In this document: piece after piece, positions 53,927-62,700 of the stretch
How positions within the stretch are numbered: the stretch's first letter is position 1
Layout: each line of letters starts with the position of its first letter
DNA from: Inquilinus limosus
Lineage (GTDB): Bacteria > Pseudomonadota > Alphaproteobacteria > DSM-16000 > Inquilinaceae
NCBI RefSeq assembly: GCF_002195995.1
Contig: NZ_NHON01000002.1
Location: 79,971-143,970 of the forward strand
Length of the DNA stretch: 64,000 nt
Reading direction: 5' to 3'
Notes under the pieces: model-generated
Database searches by the model: none
The model's input: the letters and a program-made list of their open reading frames with translations, nothing else
What the model was told of the DNA's origin: nothing
Translations under genes and position numbers: made by a program

Positions 53927-53958
53927 GCCCCGCCCGGGAAAGGGCGGGGCCCTTTGCA
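53927..53958 (+). terminator. Hairpin terminator after the GH42 gene
   Basis: GCCCCGCCC (53927-53935) pairs with GGGCGGGGC (53942-53950) across a 6-base loop, followed by CCTTTGCA. The stem is strong but the T-run is weak. It suggests that the hydrolase gene at 54150 has its own promoter, in the AT-richer DNA at 54030-54130. Confidence 0.6.
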
Positions 53959-54149
53959 TTCTGCGGGGCTTTCGGAAGGATCAGCCGGACTTGGCCGACC
54001 CCGCTTGGTGCTGGTCCGGCGCTCGGCACAGGGCCAATGTGTTTCCAAAAGAGAAAAGACGATCCAGTTGCCTGATTGCCGGAGATGATGCTTTTCATAG
54101 ACTTAAAAATATGCCTCACTTTCTCGAACAACAGGACGAGGGAGGCATC

Positions 54150-54998
54150 ATGGCGCGGCCGCACGGGCACGGACGGGTGCTGACATCCAGTGATTTCGGG
54201 GCGACGACGGTCTATGCCTGCGGCCTCGACCAGCGCTTCTGCTACTGCGCCTATGTGCCGGAGGATTACGACGAGGACGGCACCGATCGCTGGCCGCTGG
54301 CGGTGGTCGTGCACGGCACCGAGCGCGGCATGCAGCGATACCGGGACGGCTTCGCCGATTTCGCCGAGCGGAACGGCGTGATCGTGCTGGCGCCGCTGTT
54401 CCCGGTCGGCATCACCGAGCCGAACGACCTGTCCAGCTACAAGCTGCTGCGCGCCGGCGACCTGCACTACGACGCGGTGCTGCTGGCGATGATCGCCGAG
54501 ACCCAGGCCCGCTACCGGATCGAGGGCGACCGGGTGCTGATGTACGGTTTCTCGGGCGGCGGCCATTTCACCCACCGTTTCCTCTATTTGCATCCCGAAC
54601 GGCTGCTCGGCGCCTCGATCGGCGCGCCCGGCGTCGTCACCCTGCTCGACCCCGAGCACGACTTCTGGGTCGGCGTGCGCGACTTCGAGGCGGTGTTCGG
54701 CAAGGCGCTCGACCTCGACGCCATCCGCCGGGTGCCGGTGCACATGGTGATCGGCGGCGACGACACCGAGACCTGGGAGATCACGATCAAGCCGGGCGAT
54801 TCCTGGTGGATGCCGGGCGCCGACATGGCCGGCCGCAACCGGCTGGACCGGATGCGGTCGCTGCGCCGCAGCCTGGAAGCGAACGGCGTCGTGGTGCAGC
54901 AGGACACCATTCCCGGCATCGGCCATGACGACCGCGAGCTGCTGGGCGCGGTGAAGAGCTTCTTCGGGGAGGTGCTGGCGCGGCGACGCGCGGTCTGA
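54150..54998 (+). CDS. Alpha/beta hydrolase (PHB depolymerase/esterase-like)
   Basis: Serine hydrolase, 282 residues, no signal peptide. The nucleophile elbow is YGFSGGGHF (Ser about residue 132), the oxyanion side is VVHGTERG, and the catalytic His is probably in PGIGHDDREL near the C-terminus. The opening YCAYVPEDYDEDG is seen in feruloyl-esterase/depolymerase relatives. GGGAGG precedes the ATG at 54150. In this locus it could remove acyl groups from oligosaccharides. Specificity not known. Confidence 0.8.
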   Translation: MARPHGHGRVLTSSDFGATTVYACGLDQRFCYCAYVPEDYDEDGTDRWPLAVVVHGTERGMQRYRDGFADFAERNGVIVLAPLFPVGITEPNDLSSYKLLRAGDLHYDAVLLAMIAETQARYRIEGDRVLMYGFSGGGHFTHRFLYLHPERLLGASIGAPGVVTLLDPEHDFWVGVRDFEAVFGKALDLDAIRRVPVHMVIGGDDTETWEITIKPGDSWWMPGADMAGRNRLDRMRSLRRSLEANGVVVQQDTIPGIGHDDRELLGAVKSFFGEVLARRRAV

Positions 54999-55037
54999 GG
55001 GTCTGACAAGCAACGAAACGACAAACAGGGGGCCGTG

Positions 55038-56597
55038 ATGAAGGCGATGTTCGGCGGGCTCGCGCTCGCCCTGGTCCTGGCTGCCGGCGCCGCAGCGGCG
55101 CAGGACGCGCCGCGCGACGGCGGCACCATCACCGTGGCGCTGACCGCGGATATCCGCAGCACCGATCCCGGCATCAACCGCGACAGCAACACCGACACGG
55201 TGCTGCAGCATGTCGTCGAATCCCTGGTCGGCTACCGCGCGGACCTGACCGTCGGCCCGTCCCTGGCGGAATCCTGGACCGTCTCGGATGGCGGCCGGAC
55301 CTATGATTTCAAGCTCCGCCCGGGCGCGCTGTTCCACAACGGCAAGCCGGTGACCTCGGCCGAGGTGAAATGGAGCTGGGAGCATCGCTGGGCCGACCCG
55401 GCCTGGCTGTGCCGCCCGCTGTTCGACGGCACCGCCGGGCTGAAGGTCGATGCGGTGGAGACGCCGGACCCGCAGACCGTGCGGTTCCGCCTCGCCGCGC
55501 CGAACGCGCTGTTCCTGGCCCAGCTGGCGCAGTTCCAGTGCTTCGCCGGCGGGGTCATCAGCCCGGACAGTCTGAACCCGGACGGCAGTTGGAACGCGCC
55601 GATCGGGACCGGCCCCTACACGCTGAAATCCTGGAAGCGGGGCGAGGCGGTGGTGCTGGAGCGCTTCGCCGGCTACAAGCCGCTGTCGGAACCGGCCAGC
55701 GGCTACGCCGGCGCCCGCATCGCCCATGCCGACATCATCCGCTTCCAGATCGTGCCCGACCCGTCGACGGCGGAGGCGGCGCTGGCGGCTGGCCAGATCG
55801 ACCTGCTGCCCAGCCTGGCGCCGGCACAGATCGACCAGGTCAAGGCGGCCGGCGCCACGGTCGAGACCGCGCCGGGCCTGGGCTGGTCGACACTGCTGAT
55901 CCAGACCCGCGACCCGCTGCTGTCCGACCCGCGGATGCGCCTGGCGATCGCCCATGCCATCGACATCCGCCAGGTCGCCCAGGCCCGCGCCGGCGGGCTG
56001 GCGGATGCCAATCCCTCGGCCGTGCCCAGGGCCAGCACCTTCTTCGACGACGGCTTCCTCGACTGGCCGGCCTACGATCCGGCCAAGGCGCAGGCGCTGC
56101 TGCAGGAGGCCGGCTACAAGGGCCAGCCGATCACCATCCAGACCAACAAGCGCTATGACGGCATGTATGACAGCGCGGTCGTGGTCCAGGCGATGCTGGC
56201 CGCGGTCGGGATCGACGCCCGGCTCGAGGTGCTGGATTGGGCGACCCAGCTCGACAACTACATGGCCGGCCGGTTCCAACTGCAATCCTTCGGCTATTCC
56301 GCCCGGCTCGACCCGTCGCTGATGTACACGGCGGTGATCGGCCGCAAGGCCGAGCGCCCGACGGCGCAATGGGATGATCCGCAGGCGGCGGATCTGCTGG
56401 CCAAATCCGTGCAGACCGACGATCCGGCGGCCCGCAAGGCGATCCTGCACCAGATGCACGCGCTGATGGCGCGGCAGGTGCCGATCATCGGCCTGTATTA
56501 CGACATCGTCGCCGACGCCGCGGGGCCGAAGCTCAAGGGCTACCAGCCCTGGCCGGGCGGCAAGCCGATCCTGTGGGGCGCCTGGAAGGCGGAATAG
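55038..56597 (+). CDS. ABC transporter substrate-binding protein, family 5 (second receptor of the locus)
   Basis: Periplasmic receptor, 519 residues, with a Sec-type signal (MKAMFGGLALALVLAAGAAAA), unlike the Tat-type signal of the first receptor at 43594. Family strand YDFKLRPGALFHNGKPVTSAEVKWSWEHR and the MRLAIAHAIDIRQVA helix are present. GGGGG lies 6 bases before the ATG at 55038; a GTG one codon earlier is possible. It may share the Dpp-type permeases or feed a transporter elsewhere. Last gene of the locus. Confidence 0.9.
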   Translation: MKAMFGGLALALVLAAGAAAAQDAPRDGGTITVALTADIRSTDPGINRDSNTDTVLQHVVESLVGYRADLTVGPSLAESWTVSDGGRTYDFKLRPGALFHNGKPVTSAEVKWSWEHRWADPAWLCRPLFDGTAGLKVDAVETPDPQTVRFRLAAPNALFLAQLAQFQCFAGGVISPDSLNPDGSWNAPIGTGPYTLKSWKRGEAVVLERFAGYKPLSEPASGYAGARIAHADIIRFQIVPDPSTAEAALAAGQIDLLPSLAPAQIDQVKAAGATVETAPGLGWSTLLIQTRDPLLSDPRMRLAIAHAIDIRQVAQARAGGLADANPSAVPRASTFFDDGFLDWPAYDPAKAQALLQEAGYKGQPITIQTNKRYDGMYDSAVVVQAMLAAVGIDARLEVLDWATQLDNYMAGRFQLQSFGYSARLDPSLMYTAVIGRKAERPTAQWDDPQAADLLAKSVQTDDPAARKAILHQMHALMARQVPIIGLYYDIVADAAGPKLKGYQPWPGGKPILWGAWKAE

Positions 56598-57125
56598 GCG
56601 CGGCGGGGCGGGTCTGCCCCGACGGCCCGGCCAGGCCTCCCAGAGACGATCACGCCGGCACGAAGAGGCATCTGGTCCCGAAGACGGCGGGTCGGTCGCC
56701 GGACGCAGGCCATGGCCGACCGGTGGCTCACGAAGGTGATGCGGCGCTTGCGGTCCGCTTCGGTCCCAGCGCTCCAGAAGGGCCTGCCGGCGCAATGAAC
56801 CCCGATCCGTGACGGGCCTCTCGTTTCACATGAAGGCCGATGGAATTGGTGTGTCTGAAATATTGAACAATATTGGATTGTCTAATGAAATAAACAATCC
56901 GAAAATGTATAAAATAAAATCTGTTGATTCAGAATCAACCCTGCGAGAGATAAAGCTCCCGAGCGGGAACGGATGGATCCATCTGAATCCGAATCCAGAA
57001 TTGACTCCGAAGATTTGAGATGAGTGGCGTGATTTCTGGATAGGTGGGGCGGAATAAATTGAGGCCGCCTGCAATAGTGAGGCGCAAGGCCCTGGGTTTG
57101 ACAGCTGGTTGATCTGGCGATCGTC
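56598..57125. other. Intergenic region with an AT-rich core, no convincing gene
   Basis: No gene is recognised between the second receptor and the first AraC gene. The first 220 bases are high-GC and featureless. From about 56830 to 57060 the DNA becomes AT-rich; a 69-codon ORF (56809-57018) lies there, but its codon use is unlike the host's and no ribosome-binding site is clear, so it is not called. Confidence 0.6.
56859..56939. repeat. Cluster of three inverted repeats in AT-rich DNA
   Basis: AATATTG (56859-56865) with CAATATT (56868-56874); GGATTGT (56875-56881) with ACAATCC (56894-56900); GTTGATTC (56923-56930) with GAATCAAC (56932-56939). All three are perfect and lie within 81 bases, about 190 bases before an AraC-type gene. 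They may be protein-binding sites. Confidence 0.8.
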
Positions 57126-58079
57126 ATGGCAACTATCGTTGAGGCGCAGCGGCTGGCCGGCAGTCACTGCGGCGTATCCGGCACCGACGGCAGGCTGGAA
57201 CGGCGCGGCTCCGACAGTCGGAAGGCATCGGCCGACCATCTTCTCAAAGGCATTCCGGAGAACGCCGGGCCGCGGCTGGTGACATCGCGTGGGGCGGTCA
57301 TCCATGCGATTCGTCCGCCGGGACCGCAGCGGCTCCTGGCCGATCACCACCTTGCCGGCGTCCTGCTGTCTCCGGCACGGGTCAGGGTGTCTCTTGGAGG
57401 CCGGCCGCCGCAGGACCTCGACATGTCTCCCGGCGCGCTCATCGTCCAGCCGGCCGATGTGGAGGGTCACTATGCCTGGGCATCAAGGCGCGAGGCCGTG
57501 GTCGTCGCCTGGACGCGGGAGACCCTGCGCGGGCTGGCGGACCGGGAGCTCGGGGCGCGGCGTGCGGTGTTCCAGCCGCCACCACTCGGGACCGTCGACC
57601 AGCAGGCGCTCCGGACCGCACTTCTCTTGAAAGCCGAGCTGGTCCAGAGAGAGGTGCCGAACAGCCTGTATGTGGAATCCCTGATCACGTTGCACGGGAT
57701 TCATCTTCTTCGTCAGTATTCGGGCATCAACCAGGCTGAGACTTCCGTCAAAGGCGGGCTGCCCGCGCAAAGCGTTCGGCGCGTGCGGGAATACTTGGAT
57801 GCCAGCTTCACGACGAAACTGTCCCTGACGGAGCTGGCGTCGGTTGCCGGCCTGTCAGCGCGGCACTTCCTGCAGGCATTCACCAGGACCTTCGGCGACC
57901 CGCCGCACCGCTACGTCATCGGGCTGCGCCTGTCCTTCGCCGAGAAGCTCCTCAGGACCGGCGATCTCGCGATCGCGGAGATCGCCTATCTCAGCGGCTT
58001 CTCGAGCCAGAGCCACCTGACCACGAGCATGAGGAAGCACCGGCAGATCACGCCGCTGCAGATCCGGCGCGACCGGTAA
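57126..58079 (+). CDS. AraC family transcriptional regulator (first of a tandem pair)
   Basis: Regulator of 317 residues. The N-terminal half is a variable effector region (AVIHAIRPPGPQ; HHLAGVLLSPARV). The C-terminal double helix-turn-helix (about 215-315) has LSLTELASVAGLSARHFLQAF and IAEIAYLSGFSSQSHLTTSM. It is clearly paralogous to the next gene along its whole length. The ATG at 57126 lies after an AT-rich gap; no strong Shine-Dalgarno sequence is seen. Targets unknown; neighbours do not point to one. Confidence 0.9.
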   Translation: MATIVEAQRLAGSHCGVSGTDGRLERRGSDSRKASADHLLKGIPENAGPRLVTSRGAVIHAIRPPGPQRLLADHHLAGVLLSPARVRVSLGGRPPQDLDMSPGALIVQPADVEGHYAWASRREAVVVAWTRETLRGLADRELGARRAVFQPPPLGTVDQQALRTALLLKAELVQREVPNSLYVESLITLHGIHLLRQYSGINQAETSVKGGLPAQSVRRVREYLDASFTTKLSLTELASVAGLSARHFLQAFTRTFGDPPHRYVIGLRLSFAEKLLRTGDLAIAEIAYLSGFSSQSHLTTSMRKHRQITPLQIRRDR

Positions 58080-58558
58080 CCGGCCGGGCCTGCGGCGGGA
58101 CGGCCCGGACATGATGGCGGCTCACCCGGCCGGCGCCGTGGAGCGCCGGATCATCCAAAACTTGAGCCATCCATGATCAAGTCAGGATTCGATGTGGGTT
58201 TTCCGATAAAACTGCATAAAATATTAGGTTTCAAAAAATTCATGAGCTTTTTGGCAATCGTTTGCCATTTTGTGAAAAAATCGGACATTTGTGGAATACC
58301 AGCTTGCACGACCTATGGAATTCCTGCCCTAGGAATAAACGTCGGGCTTTTTTGCTCCGGCCCACGATGGCCCGGCCGGGCGGAAGCCGGGGCGTGATGC
58401 GTAAGCCCAGAAAGAAGTTGATACATCAATGGGATAGGCGATTCGTCTCCACGGCGCTGGGCGGGCCAGGCATGGTGGAGAAGATCAGGGCCAGAACCGC
58501 CGTGGCGAGCGTTCCAGGGCATCGCTGAAGAAACCATCCTCTCCGCTTCGGACTTACG
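58080..58558. other. Intergenic AT-rich stretch between AraC paralogues, no gene seen
   Basis: About 480 bases. The part 58170-58350 is markedly AT-rich, with runs of A and T and a small perfect hairpin ATTCCT-GCCCT-AGGAAT near 58319. A 74-codon ORF at 58173-58397 has atypical codon use and no recognisable domain, so it is not called. The region probably holds the promoter of the second AraC gene. Confidence 0.5.
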
Positions 58559-59515
58559 ATGAACTATTTCGTGAAACCATCCGGAGCTGCCGCCGGCATG
58601 CCCGGGTCGATCCGGACGCGAAACCCTGCACCGCTGCCCCGCCTCGGCGCCGACCGGTCGGGGGCCGTGCCGCTGATGACATTGCTTCCACGGAGCATGG
58701 GCTCGCGGCTCGCGACGCCCCATGGCGGGGCGATCCACGCGATCCATCCGCCGGGGCTGCAGGCGGCCGACACCAAGCACCATATCGCCGAAGTCCTGCT
58801 GTCCTCGGTCCGCCGGGCCACCGTGGCCCGCAGGGGCGAGGCGGAGCAGGAGTTCGATGCGGCGTCCGGAACCCTGCTGATCAGCCCGGTGCGTGCGGAC
58901 AGCCGGGTGTCGTGGCCGACGGTTCGGGAAAGCGTGATCGTCGCCCTGACCGAGGATGCGATGCGGACGCTGGCGACGCATGAGTTCGACACCGCCGGTG
59001 TCGAGCTCCGCCCGCCGCCGCCCGGGACCGTCGATTCCTGGGCGCTGCGCATCGGCCAGCTGCTGAAGGCGGAGCTGGCGCAGCGGGAGGTCCCGAACGA
59101 GCTCTACGTGGATTCCCTGATCACGCTGTTCGGCGTCCACATCCTCCGCCATTACTCGAATGTGCGGAAGCCGCCGCTGGTCATCCGCGGCGGGCTGGCC
59201 GCCAGCGTCGCGCGGCGCCTGCAGGACTATATCGAGAACAACCTGTCGCGCAGCCTGCCGGTGGCGGAGCTGGCGGGGATCGCGGGCCTGTCGGTCCGGC
59301 ATTTCATCCAGGCCTTCACCCGGTCCTTCGGGGAGCCGCCGCACCGCTATGTCGTCGACCAGCGGCTGGGGTTCGCCGAGAAGCTGCTGACCAGGGGTGA
59401 GCTGACCATCGCCGAGGTCGCCTATCAGAGCGGCTTCTCGAGCCAGAGCCATCTGACGACGACGATGAAGAAGCACCGGCAGAAGACACCGCTGCAGGTG
59501 CGGCGGGAACGATAA
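58559..59515 (+). CDS. AraC family transcriptional regulator (second of a tandem pair)
   Basis: Regulator of 318 residues. Shares with its upstream paralogue the IHAI-PPG-Q motif, the HH-AEVLLS stretch, YVDSLITLFGVHILRHYS and the DNA-binding part (LPVAELAGIAGLSVRHFIQAF; IAEVAYQSGFSSQSHLTTTM, ending in KHRQKTPLQVRRER). The final domain is the most conserved, so both proteins may recognise similar sites. It lies 249 bases before the giant adhesin gene on the same strand, so adhesin control is a possible role. Confidence 0.9.
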   Translation: MNYFVKPSGAAAGMPGSIRTRNPAPLPRLGADRSGAVPLMTLLPRSMGSRLATPHGGAIHAIHPPGLQAADTKHHIAEVLLSSVRRATVARRGEAEQEFDAASGTLLISPVRADSRVSWPTVRESVIVALTEDAMRTLATHEFDTAGVELRPPPPGTVDSWALRIGQLLKAELAQREVPNELYVDSLITLFGVHILRHYSNVRKPPLVIRGGLAASVARRLQDYIENNLSRSLPVAELAGIAGLSVRHFIQAFTRSFGEPPHRYVVDQRLGFAEKLLTRGELTIAEVAYQSGFSSQSHLTTTMKKHRQKTPLQVRRER

Positions 59516-59764
59516 CACCGGGGTGTGCCGGCGCCCCGGCCCTGCCGGTGACAGCATTCGTCAGTATTAGCGAAAAATAGAGAAATCTCCTGTCTTTCCG
59601 TCGCGCGCGTTTTTTCATGAAGCGATCGCGCTTTCCTGAAGAAACCGGAGATTCATGGAATACAGCCGCGGCGGACCCGTGAGTTTCTGGCAGGCAGATT
59701 GCGTAATTCGGTTTTATTGCCGGCGGAGCCGAAAACGGCCGCGGCTGCAGAGGGGGTCACATAA

Positions 59765-62700
59765 GTGAGCAGCGCCTGGAATCCCAACGCCTCCACCACT
59801 CGTCGGCCCTCTGCTCGTTTCGCGGGGAACTGGGTCCCGGGCGCCGGTGATAACAGCAGCCGTTCCCTCCGCCGCCGCCTGATGGCGGCGCTGCGCAACG
59901 CGCATCGCATCCTCGGCATGAAGCGCGACCGGCTGGGCCTGGGCTCTCTGGGCGCCGGCGGAGCGGTGGCCGCGCTGCTGGTCGCGCTGGGGGTGGTGGC
60001 CCCGCAATCGGCCTCCGCGCAGGCCATCTTCGGCCCCGGCAGCAGCGGCACGGGCGGCAACCCGACCGCCATCGGCAACGGCGCCGTGGCCACCGGCAAC
60101 AACTCCACGGCGATCGGCACCGCCACCCACTCCACCGGCGATGGCTCGATCTCGATCGGCTATCAGAATGGCTCCAATGGCCTGAACGCGATCGCGATCG
60201 GCGTCTTCTCGAACGCGACCGGCGTCAATGCCCTGGCCCTGGGCGGAAACGCCCGCGCCCTCACGGACGGGGCATCGGCCTTCGGCGTCAACTCCACGGC
60301 CAACTCCGGCGGTTCGCTCGCCCTCGGCAACACCGCTTCCGCCCTTGCGGGGAATGCGACGGCGCTGGGCATCAGCTCGAAGGCCAGCGGTGGCAATTCG
60401 ATCGCCGCGGGCGCAAGCACCACGGCGAGCGGCGCCAGTTCGGCGGCCTACGGCCCCAGCGCGCTCGCCAGCGGCGTCCAGTCGACGGCGCTGGGAAATG
60501 CGGCGCAAGCGACCAACAACAACACGGTTGCCGTGGGCTCGAACACCATCGCGAGCGGTTCGAGCGCGTCGGCCCTGGGCAACTTCGCGCTCGCCGGCGG
60601 CAAGCAGGCGATGGCGCTGGGCTTTTCGGCGAATGCGTCCGCCGAGAATTCCGTCGCGGTCGGGACCGTGTCCAGCGCCAGCGGCCTTGCTTCGGTGGCC
60701 ATGGGTCTGGCGGCCAACGCGACCAACAACAGCTCGATCGCGATCGGCTGGCAGTCGATCTCTTCCGCCGTGAACTCGATCTATCTCGGCGCGCGCACCG
60801 TCGCGGGGACGGGGGCCACGGCGGAGAGCGCCATCGGCATCGGCACCGATGTGACGGCCTCCGCCTTGGACGCGATCGCCATGGGCCGCGTCTCGAAGGC
60901 GACCGGTACGGGTGGCGCCACCGCAATCGGGGTGAGTTCCCAGGCCACGGGCCAGGGCGCTGTCGCGGTTGGCCCCACCGCCAAGGCGGCCGGCAACTTC
61001 TCGCTGGGCCTGGGCAACGGGACCGTGTCGAGCGGAGTCGGCTCGGTGGCGGCGGGGTCGGGGGCCCAGGGCACGGGCGTTTCCTCCACAGCGGTCGGCA
61101 ACAACGCCGCCGCGCTCGCCGACAACGCGACCGCGTCGGGGGCAGGCGCCGTGGCGGGTGGTTTGAACGCGGCGGCCGTGGGCGCTTTCGCCAATGCCGC
61201 CGGGGCGAACGCGGCGGCCTTCGGCAACAAGGCCAGTGCGGCGGCGGCGAATGCCACTGCGCTCGGCAACGGCTCGAAGGCACTCGCCGCCTCGACGGTG
61301 GCGCTGGGCGACACCACCACGGTGGCGGCGGGGGCCGGCACCGGCTCGGTCGCGATCGGCCACAACTCGACGGTGAATGGCGGCACGGGCGCGGTGGCGA
61401 TCGGCGAGGGTCAGGTCGTCAGCGGCAACGGCGCGGTGGCGATCGGCGACCCGAACACCGTCACCGGCACCGGCGCCGTCGGCATGGGCGCCAACAACAC
61501 GGTCAACGGCACCGGCGCGGTCGGGATCGGCAACGGCAACACCGCGACCGGCCAGGGCTCGGTCGCGATGGGCAACGCCAGCAGCGCCGCGGGCGCCGGC
61601 TCGCTCGCCTTCGGCGACGCGGCCTCGGCGACCAACGCCAAGGACGTGGCGCTGGGCTCGGGCTCGGTGACCGCGGCCGCGGTCGGCACCAAGAGCACGG
61701 TGATCGGCGGCACCACCTACAATTTCGCGGGCACGACCCCGGCCAGCACGGTCAGCGTCGGCGCCGCGGGGGCGGAGCGGACGATCACCAATGTCGCGGC
61801 CGGGCGGATCGCGATCGATTCGACCGACGCGATCAACGGCAGCCAGCTCTTCGCCACCAATAAGGCGCTGGAGGCGAACATCGCCGGCGCGGCCGTCCAT
61901 TACTACAGCGTCAATGACGGCGGCACCCACGGCGCGAACTACAACAACGACGGCGCGACCGGCGTCGGCGCCCTGGCGGCCGGCATCGGAGCCTCGGCCA
62001 CAGGCCCGCAGTCGGTCGCGATCGGCTCCGGGGCCAGCGCGTTGACGGGGCACACGGTCGCCCTGGGTCAGGGTGCGACCGCCGACGCCAACTCCGCCGG
62101 CGGCGGGGCGATGGCCCTCGGGTCTGGCGCCAAGGCCGTCGTCACGGGGGCCCAGGGCGGGTCTCCGATTGCCATCGGCATCGGCGCCAATGCCAGCGGG
62201 GCCGCAGGCACGGCGCTTCCCACCGGAGGCCTGTCGTTCGAAGCGGTCGCGATCGGCAACAATGCCGTTGCCACCGGCCAGGATGGCACAGCCGTCGGCC
62301 TGCTGGCCGGCGCGACCGGGACCTGGTCCACGGCCCTTGGCGGATCGGCCAAGGCCTCGGCCGCGAACGCCACGGCGGTCGGTATCCTCGCCAATGCCAG
62401 CGGGCCGAACTCGACGGCGATGGGCGCATCGGCCAACGCCGCCGGGCTGTCTGCGACGGCACTCGGGAATGTGTCCGTCGCGGCGTCCGACGGCGCCACC
62501 GCCCTGGGCAATCAGAGCAACGCGACCGGCGTCAACTCCACGGCCTTGGGCAATGCCGCGCTCGCCAACGGGGGGGCCGCCACGGCGCTCGGGACGGGAT
62601 CGAACGCGACTGGCATCGCCGCCATGGCCTTGGGCCGGCAATCCAAGGCGACCGCCGATAGCGCGACCGCCTTGGGCGATGGCGCCACGGCCGGCCAGGC

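Noticed and set aside
51433..54048. 871-codon minus-strand frame
   Set aside because: Antisense to the GH42 gene, whose catalytic motifs are intact.
56809..57018. 69-codon AT-rich ORF
   Set aside because: No ribosome-binding site, atypical codon use and overlap with three inverted repeats make a protein unlikely.
58173..58397. 74-codon AT-rich ORF
   Set aside because: No domain, no ribosome-binding site and a composition change midway; treated as intergenic.
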